Made by a program: the position numbers and the translations under genes | Assembly (NCBI RefSeq): GCF_004342265.1 | Contig: NZ_SMCS01000009.1 | Span: 62,001 to 126,000, forward strand | Length of the DNA: 64,000 bases | Origin: Luteibacter rhizovicinus | GTDB taxonomy: Bacteria; Pseudomonadota; Gammaproteobacteria; Xanthomonadales; Rhodanobacteraceae | Direction of reading: 5' to 3' | Shown: positions 8,757-18,234 of the stretch, piece by piece | Position numbering within the stretch: the stretch's first letter is position 1 | How the letters are laid out: every line of letters begins with the position of its first letter | The notes under the pieces: generated by a model | What the model was told of the DNA's origin: nothing | Database searches by the model: none | What the model saw: the letters and a program-made list of their open reading frames with translations, nothing else

Positions 8757-9713
8757 TCAGTCGATATAGAGCGAGCTGACCGATTCGCCGAAAGCGATGC
8801 GCCGGATGGTCTCGGCAAGCAGTTCCGCGACGGACAACTGGCGGATTTTCGCACATCCCAGCGCATCGGCGCGCAGGGGGAGCGTATTGGTCACCACCAG
8901 CTGGTCCAGCTGGGAGTTCTCGATATTGGAAATCGCAGCGCCCGAGAGCACCGGATGCACACAGTATGCCACGACCCGGCGGGCGCCCTTTTCCTTCAGG
9001 GCGGCGGCGGCGGCGCACAGGGTGCCGGCCGTATCGACGATATCGTCGACCAGGACGCAGGTCTTGCCTTCCACGTCGCCGATGATATTCATGACCGTGG
9101 CCACATTGGCCTTGGGACGGCGCTTGTCGATGATCGCCAGATCGGCGTCGTCGAGGCGCTTGGCCAGGGCGCGGGCGCGAACCACGCCACCGACGTCCGG
9201 GCTGACCACGATCAGGTCGTCCATGCTGTGGTGGCGCCAGATGTCGGCCAGCAGCACGGGCGAGGCGTAAACGTTATCCACGGGGATATCGAAGAAGCCC
9301 TGGATCTGATCGGCGTGAAGATCGACCGTGAGAACGCGGTCGACGCCCGCCGTGGCGATCATTTTGGCGGCCAGCTTGGCCGTGATCGGCACGCGCGCCG
9401 AACGCGGGCGACGATCCTGACGGGCATAGCCGAAATACGGCATGACCGCCGTGACGCTGGCGGCCGACGCGCGCTTCAGCGCATCCACCAGCACCAGCAG
9501 GTCGAACAGGTTTTCCGCGCTGGGCGCGCCCGTCGGCTGAATGACGAACACTTCCTGCTTACGTACGTTTTCTTCGATCTCGATCTGCGCTTCGCCATCG
9601 CTGAAACGACCGATCAGCGCTTTGCCGAGCGGAACGCCGAGGCGCTGGGCGACATCTTCGGCAAGCGCGCGGTGCGCGTTGCCGGTAAACAGCATCGGGG
9701 TGGACGTATCCAC
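8757..9713 (-). CDS. prs: Ribose-phosphate pyrophosphokinase
   Basis: 318 residues from the GTG at 9713, preceded by AAGAGG six bases upstream. It makes PRPP from ribose 5-phosphate and ATP for purine, pyrimidine, His, Trp and NAD synthesis. [18 protein letters not shown] at the N-terminus, the [17 protein letters not shown] metal/ribose segment and [12 protein letters not shown] (PRPP-binding loop) are diagnostic. An ORF extension to 9755 would run close to tRNA-Gln and has no supporting family homology in its first 14 codons. It is transcribed after tRNA-Gln. Confidence 0.97.
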   Translation of the reverse strand: MDTSTPMLFTGNAHRALAEDVAQRLGVPLGKALIGRFSDGEAQIEIEENVRKQEVFVIQPTGAPSAENLFDLLVLVDALKRASAASVTAVMPYFGYARQDRRPRSARVPITAKLAAKMIATAGVDRVLTVDLHADQIQGFFDIPVDNVYASPVLLADIWRHHSMDDLIVVSPDVGGVVRARALAKRLDDADLAIIDKRRPKANVATVMNIIGDVEGKTCVLVDDIVDTAGTLCAAAAALKEKGARRVVAYCVHPVLSGAAISNIENSQLDQLVVTNTLPLRADALGCAKIRQLSVAELLAETIRRIAFGESVSSLYID

Positions 9714-9767
9714 AGGGAACCTCTTGGAATGAGTGAAGGGGGGTGTGCATGCCATCCCTCAAGGAGA

Positions 9768-9844
9768 TGGCTGGGGCGGCAGGATTCGAACCTGCGTATG
9801 CGGGAATCAAAATCCCGTGCCTTAACCAGCTTGGCGACGCCCCA
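9768..9844 (-). tRNA. tRNA-Gln (anticodon TTG)
   Basis: A 77-nt cloverleaf with encoded CCA. The acceptor stem is TGGGGCG/CGCCCCA, and the anticodon arm CGGGATTTTGATTCCCG carries TTG. It lies between ispE and prs on the same strand, a position also seen in relatives. Confidence 0.97.
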
Positions 9845-9911
9845 ACAAACGCATTCGGCGGAACCTTTTCCGACCGTACTCACCGCCGACCTGCGGCTGT
9901 CTTCCTCTTCG

Positions 9912-11303
9912 TTATTGCTTAGCTGCCCGGCGTGCCAGGATCCGTTGCCGCGCAAGGTGCAGCGGTGACGGGTCCACACCCGCCGCCACATGGGCGACGA
10001 AGGCTTCCGGACAGCGCAAGGCAACGCCAAGCGCCGCCTCGTGTGTTCGTGTTTCCAGAAAAACGCAGCCGCCGCTGCCGGAAAGGCGCGCGCGGCCATG
10101 TCGACCCAGCCAGTCCAGCGCCGCGGCCACCCGGGGGTGTCGCGCGCGAACCGCCGGTTCGAAGGCATTTTCAGCCGAATCGCCGGAAACAAAGGATGAA
10201 ATTGTCGCTGGCGCAGCATTTCGTGTCAATTCGGATGCCTGGAACAAGGCTGCCGTAGGTACGTGTTCGCGGGGGTCGAGCACCACGTACCAACGCCTAG
10301 GGAGCTTGATCGGCGAAAGACGCTCGCCCACGCCTTCGGCCCAGGCGGAGCGTCCACGAACGAAAACGGGAACGTCGGCACCGAGTTTCAGCCCCAGCGT
10401 CGCCAAAGCGTCCTCGTTCAGTCCGGTGCCCCACAGGGCATTGAGCCCCACCAGCACGGTGGCAGCATCGGAACTGCCGCCGCCGAGTCCCCCACCCATC
10501 GGAATGCGCTTGCGAACCTCGATCTCGGCGCCAAGCGAGACACCCGTATGTCCGGCCAGGAGGCGCGCGGCACGTACGGTCAGGTCGGCCTCTTCCGCCA
10601 CGCCGTCGACCGCGACGGGACGTGCGATGGCGCCATCGGCACGTACGCGCAGACGGACCTCGTCGCCCCAGTCGAGCAGGCGAAAGACCGTCTGCAACTC
10701 GTGGTAGCCATCGGGACGACGACCGGTGATGCGCAAAAACAGGTTCAGCTTTGCCGGCGCGGGCCATACCGTCCAGTCGCCGGCAGCTAACGGTTTCAGT
10801 TCGCGACTCATGAAGACGCGCAGACGATCGGGAAAGCCATTCTCGCGATCCCGCTCCAGGGCGAACGCGAACTCCGGTGCGCGCTTGTCCTTCACCACGA
10901 AACCGTGTTTCGCGTAGAACGGCGCATTCCACGGCACATCGGCCAGCGTGCCGAGGTCGACCCGGCGAAACCCCGCTTCCCGCGCCCACTCGCACGCGTG
11001 TTCGAGCAAGCTCGCACCGATGCCCCGGCGGCCATAGGCGGGAAGCACATCGATTTCGGCGATACCGACGGTATCGCCCCCCTGCTCCACATCCAGGCAG
11101 ACGAAACCCACGACGACGTCGCCGTCGAGCGCGATCCAGACGAAACCCCGGGTGATCAGGTCGTGGACGACGTCGCGCGGCAGGGTCATCGTCGAATACG
11201 ACGGCCACGCTTCATGCCCGCGAAACAGCTCGACAGCCGCGCGCTCGATATCGCACAGGATATCGGCCTGCGAAGGTTCGGCACGCGCGATTCGGATGGG
11301 CAT
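9912..11303 (-). CDS. ispE: GNAT acetyltransferase fused to 4-diphosphocytidyl-2-C-methyl-D-erythritol kinase (IspE)
   Basis: A single 463-codon frame. Residues about 1-165 form a GNAT domain with acetyl-CoA motif [20 protein letters not shown] and ending RVFMSREL. Residues about 172-463 are a complete IspE, the GHMP kinase of the MEP isoprenoid pathway, with [20 protein letters not shown] and [15 protein letters not shown]. There is no stop codon between them. An internal ATG at 10811 would give a free-standing 299-residue IspE, but it has no good ribosome-binding site and the GNAT would still read through. IspE function is certain; the acetyltransferase substrate and whether both activities stay joined are not. 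It follows lolB by 109 nt. Confidence 0.9.
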   Translation of the reverse strand: MPIRIARAEPSQADILCDIERAAVELFRGHEAWPSYSTMTLPRDVVHDLITRGFVWIALDGDVVVGFVCLDVEQGGDTVGIAEIDVLPAYGRRGIGASLLEHACEWAREAGFRRVDLGTLADVPWNAPFYAKHGFVVKDKRAPEFAFALERDRENGFPDRLRVFMSRELKPLAAGDWTVWPAPAKLNLFLRITGRRPDGYHELQTVFRLLDWGDEVRLRVRADGAIARPVAVDGVAEEADLTVRAARLLAGHTGVSLGAEIEVRKRIPMGGGLGGGSSDAATVLVGLNALWGTGLNEDALATLGLKLGADVPVFVRGRSAWAEGVGERLSPIKLPRRWYVVLDPREHVPTAALFQASELTRNAAPATISSFVSGDSAENAFEPAVRARHPRVAAALDWLGRHGRARLSGSGGCVFLETRTHEAALGVALRCPEAFVAHVAAGVDPSPLHLARQRILARRAAKQ

Positions 11304-11412
11304 GGGAGGGCCGCGGAAGAAAGGTCGGGATTATAGTCGGACGCGTTGCGCGCGATGCCCTACCAAGCTATCGCTGGGTCAGACATGGCGCGCAGCGCAA
11401 CCGAGCGTCGCG

Positions 11413-12015
11413 TCAATCGAACTTCCACGATTCGATCGACAAGCGCACCTTGTACGGCGGACGCTCCGCGAAGACTTTCAATGGCAGCGCCGGATCGCGC
11501 GTCGCATCCCATGCACGGTAATCGACCTGCCAACCGTCCTGAGTGATGCGCGACGGCAGCCGGTCGGCGCCGAAAGCTATGTCTGCCGCGCCGCTGTCCG
11601 CGCGCAACCCAAGCACCCAGGCACGCAGGTCGCGCATGGGCAGTTGCCAGCCAAGCGTGCGCGCCATCAGCGACTCGGCGTCGGCGCCGCGCTGCGGGCC
11701 GCCGTCCAGCCCTTCCAGCTCGGCTCCCTCGGGACCGCCGCTCAGGCGGAAGCTCTTGCCCGTCACTGGTCCGCGCACGGTGAATTCGTAGCGGTCGCCG
11801 CTCTGGTGCCAGACCAGCGTGCCGCTGCCGCCATCCTGTCCGTTGGACACGGACAGCTTGCCCTCGACTGTCCAGCGATCCTTGCCCGCGAGCGCCCGCT
11901 CCCTGCTTTCCTGCGCGCCCAGCATGGCGGCATCGCCCTGCTGACGGACGATGGGGGCGGTACAGGCGGCGAGGAACATCAGCGGCAATGCCGCGACAAC
12001 GAAACGCAACCTCAC
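11413..12015 (-). CDS. lolB: Outer-membrane lipoprotein LolB
   Basis: 200 residues. A signal peptide with lipobox FLAAC (lipidated Cys near residue 18) is followed by a LolB core (WTVEGKLSVSNGQDGGSGTL, then GKSFRLSGGPEGAELEG). LolB receives lipoproteins from LolA and inserts them into the outer membrane. The GTG start overlaps the stop of the upstream TPR gene (GTGA), and ispE follows. This matches the lolB-ispE-prs order of many gammaproteobacteria. Confidence 0.95.
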   Translation of the reverse strand: MRLRFVVAALPLMFLAACTAPIVRQQGDAAMLGAQESRERALAGKDRWTVEGKLSVSNGQDGGSGTLVWHQSGDRYEFTVRGPVTGKSFRLSGGPEGAELEGLDGGPQRGADAESLMARTLGWQLPMRDLRAWVLGLRADSGAADIAFGADRLPSRITQDGWQVDYRAWDATRDPALPLKVFAERPPYKVRLSIESWKFD

Positions 12016-13748
12016 GGCTTCAACCTCTGCTCGGTACTCCGCAAGGTCGCGTTTTTCGGGTCGAGCTTGCGCACTTCATCGAGTACGCGCTTCGCTTCGC
12101 CGTGTTCGCCGCGCTTCCAGAGCACCTCGGCCAGATGCACGCCGACGTCGGCGTCCTTGCGTGCACCCCAGGCACCGCGCAGCGTCTGTTCGGCGCTGTC
12201 GAGACGGCCCTGACGGTATTGCAGCCAGCCCCAGGAATCGGCGATAGCCGGATCGTTCGGGCGCGCCGAGCGCGCGGCCTGCAGGAGCGTCTGTGCTTCG
12301 TCGAGGTCGCGATCGCTGTCGGCCAGCGTGTAACCCAGCGCGTTGCTTGTCTCGACGTCGCCGGGTTTCAGTTCCAGTACGCGGCGGAAGTCAGCCACGG
12401 CCAGATCGATCTTGCCCGCCTCCGAATACGCGAGACCACGGCCGTACAGCATCTCCGGATCGTCCGCCTTCACACGCAGCGCATGCGAATACGCGTCGGC
12501 GGCCTCGTTGAAGCTGCCCTCCCGCATGTATAGCTCCGCATCCAGACCGAACGCCTTGCGCAGACTGTCGGGCTGGTCCGCGTAAGCGGTCTGCAGGTCG
12601 GCAACGAGCGCGTGCGCTTCGTCTTTCTTGCCCTGGCCATCGAGCACCACCGCGCTACGCACCGACGCGTCGAAAGCATGCGCATCGTCGTCGGGAACGT
12701 CGGCGTACCAGTCCAGCGCGTCTTCTTTCTTGTCCAGCATTTCGGCCAGTTGCCCGAGCGTGAAGGCACTGTCCGCCTGCTCGTCGTCGGGGCGACGCTG
12801 GATTTCCTCATACAGGCGACGCATGGCGGCTTTGTCGTTGGCACGTGCGGCCAGCGTGGTACGCAACGCATAGGTATCGGCGTCCTGCGCGCCGGTGGAC
12901 AACACCTTCGTCGCGCCAGCTTCGTCGCCTCCCTGCGCCAGCAGGGTCGCGTAGGCCAGGCGCAGACGCGCGTTCTTCGGGTCTTTCTGCATGGCCTTGG
13001 CGAACAGCACCCTGGCGCCCGCCGGGTCCTTCGCACGGAATTTCTGCTGAGCGGCCCAGGCGTACGTTTCGGCGTTGTGGAAACGCGCCATCGCAGCCTG
13101 GCCCGTCCGGGCGGCGTAATCGTGGCGACCCAGGCCTTCGCCTAGCTCGGCCATCGCCAACCACGCCTGGGCGTCATTGGGCAGCCGCTGGGGCGTCGCG
13201 ACCTGCTCGAGCAACTGGGCCGCCTGTGCCGCGTCGCGCGCCGACAGGATGATCCGGCCGAACTCGCGCCAGGCATCCGGATCGCCGGAAGACACCAGCA
13301 GTTCCAATTGTTGCCGCGCGTCGTCGGTATCGCCGCGATCCAGCGCGAGTCGCGCGCGCGTGCTGGCCATCTGGGCAGGCGTGGCGCCAAGGGCTTTCCA
13401 GCGATCCAGGGCCTGCCCGACGGCGGGAATATCGTGTACGGCCAGCGCCAGTTCGGTAGCGCGCGCGGCCACTTTCGGGTCATCCGTGAGGAAGGCCGCC
13501 CGGCCATAAGCCGCGGACGCGGCCTTGAGGTCGTTATGAGCCAGGGCGAAGTCGCCCTCCAGCAACTGGGCCGTCAGGTCCCGCTCGGGAGGAAGAATCG
13601 CCACCTGAAGATGGTCCAGAGGCTGGGCGCTGGCCGGTGTCCGGGCTACCCGCTCGGGAGCTGTCGCACAGCCCGCAAGGGCCGCCAGCGCGACCGCAAC
13701 AGCCACAAAATGCCGCACTTGCTTGAACTTAGACCGCCCGCTCCGCAC
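12012..13748 (-). CDS. Tetratricopeptide-repeat lipoprotein
   Basis: 578 residues from a GTG with GGAGACG seven bases upstream. The signal peptide ends in lipobox LAGC (Cys27). The rest is a chain of TPR helices, for example DDPEMLYGRGLAYSEAGKID and the C-terminal WGWLQYRQGRLDSAEQTLRG. TPR proteins act as protein-protein scaffolds; this one is expected on the periplasmic face of the envelope. It is coupled to lolB and divergent from hemA, an arrangement conserved in Xanthomonadales and Pseudomonas. The precise role is unknown. Confidence 0.92.
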   Translation of the reverse strand: MRSGRSKFKQVRHFVAVAVALAALAGCATAPERVARTPASAQPLDHLQVAILPPERDLTAQLLEGDFALAHNDLKAASAAYGRAAFLTDDPKVAARATELALAVHDIPAVGQALDRWKALGATPAQMASTRARLALDRGDTDDARQQLELLVSSGDPDAWREFGRIILSARDAAQAAQLLEQVATPQRLPNDAQAWLAMAELGEGLGRHDYAARTGQAAMARFHNAETYAWAAQQKFRAKDPAGARVLFAKAMQKDPKNARLRLAYATLLAQGGDEAGATKVLSTGAQDADTYALRTTLAARANDKAAMRRLYEEIQRRPDDEQADSAFTLGQLAEMLDKKEDALDWYADVPDDDAHAFDASVRSAVVLDGQGKKDEAHALVADLQTAYADQPDSLRKAFGLDAELYMREGSFNEAADAYSHALRVKADDPEMLYGRGLAYSEAGKIDLAVADFRRVLELKPGDVETSNALGYTLADSDRDLDEAQTLLQAARSARPNDPAIADSWGWLQYRQGRLDSAEQTLRGAWGARKDADVGVHLAEVLWKRGEHGEAKRVLDEVRKLDPKNATLRSTEQRLKP

Positions 13749-13860
13749 AATTCGTCTCCATTACACGCCTAAGAGGCATTCCGTTTAATTCCGGATGCCG
13801 CGCCCACAAGCTTAGCCTACGTCATACTGACCCAAGCACCCGTCGACAGCCGCGCACGTC

Positions 13861-15132
13861 ATGCCACTCATCGCCCTCGGGCTCAATCACCTCACCGCGC
13901 CGGTCAGCCTGCGCGAACAGGTGGCATTCGACGCCACGGTCGCTCCGGAGGCGCTGGGCGACCTCGCCCGCCAGCCGGGCGTGGAAGAAGCGATGATCCT
14001 GTCCACGTGCAACCGGACCGAGCTTTACGTCAGCGTGGCCGAGGGTGCAGAGGCCGTCCCGCAGGCATGGCTGTCGCGTCAACACCGATTGACCCCGCAA
14101 CGCCTCGATGAGTTCCTTTACCGTCACGACGAAAGCGATGCCGTACGCCACATGTTTCGCGTGGCAACTGGACTCGACTCGATGGTGCTCGGCGAACCGC
14201 AGATCCTCGGGCAGGTGAAGGACGCGTATCAGCAAGCCCGTTCCGCGCACGCCCTGCGCGCACCGATGGAACGCCTGCTCCAGCACACCTTCGCCGTCGC
14301 CAAACGCGTGCGCACGGATACGCGGATTGGCGCGCATACCGTATCGGTCGCCTATACCGCCGTGCGCCTTGCCGAGCAGGTCTTCACCGATCTCAAACAA
14401 GCCTGCGTCCTGCTGATCGGCGCCGGCGAAACGATCGAACTGGCCGCCCGGCACCTTGCCGACAAGGGCGTCCGCCGGCTGATCGTGGCGAACCGCACGC
14501 TGGAGAACGCGCAGGAACTGGCCACCCGTTACAGCGGCTACGCCATCGCGCTCGCCGACCTCCCGCAACATCTTGCCGAAGCCGACATCGTCATTTCGTC
14601 GACGGCGTCGCGCCAGCCCGTGGTCACGCGCGAGATGGTGTCCCACGCCATTTCCGCTCGCCGTCGCCGCCCGATGTTCATGGTGGACATCGCCGTGCCG
14701 CGCGACATCGAACCCGAGGTCGCTCGACTGAACGACGTGTTCCTCTACGGCATCGACGACCTGAAGCAGGTCATCGACGAAAACCGTCGCTCGCGGGAAA
14801 CCGCCGCGCGCGAAGCCGAAGCGATCATCGACCTGCAGGTCGACCGTTACATGTCGTGGCGTCGCGCCCTCACCCTGCGCAATCCCGCCGTCGACATGCG
14901 CCAGGCCGCCGAAGCGCAGCGAGACGAGGTGCTGGGCAAGGCTCAGGCGATGCTCGCGCGCGGCCGCTCGCCCGACGAGGCGCTCGCATTCCTGGCCAAT
15001 ACGCTGACGAACAAGCTCCTGCACGCACCCAGCGCGCGACTGCGCGACGCCGCCCTCTCGGGCGATCTCGACCTGCTGCATGCCGCCGGTCGCCTTTACG
15101 GACTGGACGCGGAAGACGACGTTTCCGCATGA
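13861..15132 (+). CDS. hemA: Glutamyl-tRNA reductase
   Basis: 423 residues. It performs the first step of C5-pathway tetrapyrrole synthesis, reducing glutamyl-tRNA to glutamate-1-semialdehyde with [23 protein letters not shown] is the N-terminal signature, [10 protein letters not shown] contains the catalytic Cys (near residue 50), and [16 protein letters not shown] is the NADPH fold. It is divergent from the TPR-lolB-ispE run and followed by prfA 64 nt downstream. Confidence 0.98.
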   Translation: MPLIALGLNHLTAPVSLREQVAFDATVAPEALGDLARQPGVEEAMILSTCNRTELYVSVAEGAEAVPQAWLSRQHRLTPQRLDEFLYRHDESDAVRHMFRVATGLDSMVLGEPQILGQVKDAYQQARSAHALRAPMERLLQHTFAVAKRVRTDTRIGAHTVSVAYTAVRLAEQVFTDLKQACVLLIGAGETIELAARHLADKGVRRLIVANRTLENAQELATRYSGYAIALADLPQHLAEADIVISSTASRQPVVTREMVSHAISARRRRPMFMVDIAVPRDIEPEVARLNDVFLYGIDDLKQVIDENRRSRETAAREAEAIIDLQVDRYMSWRRALTLRNPAVDMRQAAEAQRDEVLGKAQAMLARGRSPDEALAFLANTLTNKLLHAPSARLRDAALSGDLDLLHAAGRLYGLDAEDDVSA

Positions 15133-15196
15133 TGCGCGGCCCTGGAGCCGGCAAACCTGCCTCCCTCCGTACAGCCCTTCCCCGACTGCGAGACGC

Positions 15197-16279
15197 ATGA
15201 CGCCCTCGATCCGCCGCAAACTCGAAGCCCTCGCCGAACGCCATGAGGAAATCGGCCTGTTGCTCAGCCAGCCCGACGTGCTGGCCGACAACAACCGCTT
15301 CCGCGAGCTGTCGCGCGAATACGGACAGCTCGAACCCGTCGTCACGTCGCTGCACGCCCACGACCTCGCCGAGCGCGAGCTGGCCGAAACGCGGGCCATG
15401 CTCGACGACCCCGAAATGCGCGACATGGCGGCCGACGACATCGACCGCATCGAGAAGCAGCTGACCGATCTCGACGCCGAGCTGCAAGTCCTGCTTCTGC
15501 CGAAAGACCCGCGCGACGAAGGCAACGTCTTCCTCGAAGTGCGCGCTGGCACGGGCGGCGACGAAGCGGCGCTGTTCGCCGGCGATCTCTTCCGCATGTA
15601 CGCACGCTACGCCGAACGTCAGCGCTGGCAGGTGGAAATCCTCAGTGCCAGTCCCGGCGAACACGGTGGCTACAAGGAAGTGGTCGCGCGTGTCGAAGGC
15701 CGCGGCGCCTATTCGCGACTGAAGTTCGAATCGGGCACCCATCGCGTCCAGCGCGTACCGGACACCGAATCGCAGGGGCGCATCCACACCTCCGCCGCCA
15801 CGGTCGCCATCCTGCCCGAGCAGGACGAGATCGACGATATCGAACTGCGCGACGCCGACCTCAAGGTCGATACCTTCCGCGCGTCGGGCGCCGGCGGGCA
15901 GCACGTCAACAAGACCGACTCGGCCATCCGCATCACCCACCTGCCCACCGGCACCGTCGTGGAATGCCAGGACGAGCGCAGCCAGCACAAGAACCGGGCG
16001 CGCGCCATGAGCCTTTTGAAAGCCCGCCTGCTGGACGTCGAGCGCAGCAAGCAGAGCGCCGCGCAGGCGGAGTCCCGCCGCCTTCAGGTCGGCAGCGGCG
16101 ATCGCAGCCAGCGTATCCGCACGTACAACTTCCCGCAGGGCCGCATCACCGACCACCGCATCAATCTCACGATCTACCAGCTGGCCGAGACGATGCAGGG
16201 CGACCTGGACGAACTGATCGATACCCTGACCCGCGAATACCAGGCCGACGAACTCAGGTCGCTGACGGCCGCCTCGTAA
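15197..16279 (+). CDS. prfA: Peptide chain release factor 1
   Basis: 360 residues from ATG 15197, the same length as E. coli RF1. The GGQ motif is in [19 protein letters not shown], and the PxT-type tripeptide region and the RF-1 signature are present. It recognises UAA and UAG and triggers peptide release. A longer frame to 15080 overlaps hemA and is not supported. hemA-prfA is a classic pair; prmC does not follow here. Confidence 0.98.
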   Translation: MTPSIRRKLEALAERHEEIGLLLSQPDVLADNNRFRELSREYGQLEPVVTSLHAHDLAERELAETRAMLDDPEMRDMAADDIDRIEKQLTDLDAELQVLLLPKDPRDEGNVFLEVRAGTGGDEAALFAGDLFRMYARYAERQRWQVEILSASPGEHGGYKEVVARVEGRGAYSRLKFESGTHRVQRVPDTESQGRIHTSAATVAILPEQDEIDDIELRDADLKVDTFRASGAGGQHVNKTDSAIRITHLPTGTVVECQDERSQHKNRARAMSLLKARLLDVERSKQSAAQAESRRLQVGSGDRSQRIRTYNFPQGRITDHRINLTIYQLAETMQGDLDELIDTLTREYQADELRSLTAAS

Positions 16280-16306
16280 ACCCTCACTCCCCGCGCACGC
16301 CAAACA

Positions 16307-17122
16307 GTGCTAAACAGTGCCCTCCAACCCATCGGGGCACGTGCCGTGAGCGATTCGCGCAAGAAGGAATACGAAAAGACACTCGAAGCCTTGCAGATCG
16401 AGCTGGTCGGCCTCACCCGCTGGCTCCGGTCCACGGGCAAGCGGCTGATCGTGGTATTCGAAGGCCGCGATGCCGCCGGCAAGGGCGGCACGATCAAGGC
16501 AATCACCGACAAGCTCGATACCCGCGCAGCGCGTGTCGTCGCGCTTGGCAAGCCGAGTCCGGCGCAGGAAACGCAGTGGTACTTCCAGCGCTACGTCGAA
16601 CACTTCCCGTCGGCTGGCGAATTCGTGCTGTTCGACCGCAGCTGGTACAACCGCGCGGTCGTCGAACCGGCCATGGGCTTCTGTACCGACGAACAATGCG
16701 AGGCGTTCCTCGCCGCCTGCCCCACCTTCGAGAAACTCGTCGCCGACGATGGCGTGATCCTGCTGAAATACTGGCTGACCGTCGATCAGGCCGAACAGGA
16801 AAAGCGGTTCGCCGAACGTGCGGACGATCCGTTGAAGCGCTGGAAACTCTCGCCCGTCGACATGAAGATGCGCGAGAAATACGGCAAGGTCGGCAAGCTG
16901 CGCAATGCGATGATCGAACGGACGCATGCGGAAAACGCGCCGTGGTTCGTGGTCGATTTCAACGATCAGAAGGCGGGTCGATTGAACCTCATACGGCACC
17001 TGCTCGATCAGATTCCCGACCGGCGATTGCCGGACAAACCGGTGAAGTTGCCGAAGCTGAAGGACAAGCTGAAGCGCGAGGATGTGACTGCGGCGGCGCT
17101 ACGGGTGCCGGTCGTTTATTGA
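16307..17122 (+). CDS. ppk2: Polyphosphate kinase 2 family protein
   Basis: 271 residues (about 258 if the GTG at 16346, preceded by GGGGCAC, is the true start). It is a single PPK2 domain with Walker A FEGRDAAGKGGTIKAI, then SWYNRAVVEPAMGFC and the lid region KYWLTVDQAEQEKRF. PPK2 enzymes use polyphosphate to phosphorylate nucleoside di- or monophosphates. Family class (ADP or AMP preference) cannot be fixed by eye. It lies 27 nt after prfA and may be co-transcribed. A REP pair follows. Confidence 0.93.
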   Translation: MLNSALQPIGARAVSDSRKKEYEKTLEALQIELVGLTRWLRSTGKRLIVVFEGRDAAGKGGTIKAITDKLDTRAARVVALGKPSPAQETQWYFQRYVEHFPSAGEFVLFDRSWYNRAVVEPAMGFCTDEQCEAFLAACPTFEKLVADDGVILLKYWLTVDQAEQEKRFAERADDPLKRWKLSPVDMKMREKYGKVGKLRNAMIERTHAENAPWFVVDFNDQKAGRLNLIRHLLDQIPDRRLPDKPVKLPKLKDKLKREDVTAAALRVPVVY

Positions 17123-17148
17123 AGCACCGGGGCGAAAACCGATTGCAT

Positions 17149-17255
17149 CGCTGCGGATTCCGGCGTGCGCCGGAATGACGGTGAGGGGAATGTGGAACAC
17201 GGCATTCGGATAACACTGTATCGTCATTCCGGCGCACGCCGGAATCCGCGGCGAC
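17149..17255. repeat. REP doublet (REPIN-like), copy A
   Basis: Two palindromes, ATTCCGGCGTGCGCCGGAAT (17157-17176) and ATTCCGGCGCACGCCGGAAT (17226-17245), in opposite orientation. Each is flanked by the same conserved bases (GCTGCGG on one side, GACGGTGAGGGG on the first). The same unit recurs at 59745-59910. The layout, two inverted REPs about 50 bases apart between convergent genes, fits a REPIN and could also act as a transcription barrier. Confidence 0.85.
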
Positions 17256-17286
17256 CACGCAAGGCAAGCGACAATCTCCGACCGCT

Positions 17287-18126
17287 TTACGCCCGGGCCC
17301 GCCGCCGAATCTCCCGCTTCGGCAACCGCCCATTCCGCGACAACCTCAGCCACTGCCGCAATGCCAGCAGCCCACCGATCGATTCGATCATCGCAGCCGG
17401 CACCCACATGATCAGGCCACCGATCAACTGGCCCGTCAGCACGTTCATGGTGAACGCGCGACCACAGATTTCGAAGATGGGATACAGATCGGTTTTCGAA
17501 AACGTGACGATGGCGCCCGCCACGATCTGCGGCGTCATGGTGATCGCCGGCGACAATACGCGCACACCGGGCGACATGCGCCCCGGAGGTTTCGGCCGGT
17601 GGTCGAGCACGATCCACCAGTAAGCCAGCCCGCTCACGATCATCGACCAGTTCATCGCGCGATAGATCCGCCAGTCCAGCATCGCCAGCGTCTGCATCGG
17701 CGGGATCAGCCAGACGAGAATCAGCGCAACGAAGGTAGCCGTCACGAAGGTCGGATTGAGCAATACCGCGAAAACGCCGCGCCAGGCGCGCGACTGCTGA
17801 ACCGGCCGCAGCCAACGCGCGCGCCAACGCAACGGAAGGCCGGCGCGCAGCACCGTTCCCGGATACGCGGCGATGATCATCAGCGGCGCGAGATGATGCA
17901 GCAGCACCTGCTGGATACGGTGCATGAAGAACTCATGCTCCGCGTAGTAATCGAAATAGGTGTGCAGGGACACATATACCGTCGCCATGCCCAGCCAGAA
18001 AGCCGCCTGCCGCAACGGCGATACATGCAGCCGTCGAGACCCGCGCCAGTAAAGAAACGACGTTGCCAGGAAGGTCGCGAGGAAAATCCACGAGAACTCC
18101 CACGGGACGATCCATTTCAACAGCAC
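17287..18126 (-). CDS. Cytochrome c oxidase assembly protein, CtaG (caa3) family
   Basis: 279 residues with about seven predicted transmembrane helices. The conserved segments HTYFDYYAEHEFFMHRIQQV and HHLAPLMIIAAYPG are typical of the caa3-type CtaG/DUF1404-like membrane family, rich in His residues in the membrane. Members assist assembly of haem-copper oxidases or copper delivery. No oxidase subunit is adjacent, so the role is from family only. It is followed by a basic tail (REIRRRARA). Confidence 0.85.
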   Translation of the reverse strand: MLLKWIVPWEFSWIFLATFLATSFLYWRGSRRLHVSPLRQAAFWLGMATVYVSLHTYFDYYAEHEFFMHRIQQVLLHHLAPLMIIAAYPGTVLRAGLPLRWRARWLRPVQQSRAWRGVFAVLLNPTFVTATFVALILVWLIPPMQTLAMLDWRIYRAMNWSMIVSGLAYWWIVLDHRPKPPGRMSPGVRVLSPAITMTPQIVAGAIVTFSKTDLYPIFEICGRAFTMNVLTGQLIGGLIMWVPAAMIESIGGLLALRQWLRLSRNGRLPKREIRRRARA

Positions 18127-18234
18127 GCGACAGCTCCCGCGGAGCGCGAATGCGCCCTAACCGGCAGGCAGGATAGCCGCCACATCGCGGTGAAGCGACG
18201 GGCAGCGGTGCGACACATTGCCGCCAGCACGGGT

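Noticed and set aside
13822-15597. A 591-codon minus-strand frame over hemA and prfA
   Set aside because: hemA and prfA on plus are unmistakable; the opposite frame shows no domain and is low-complexity.
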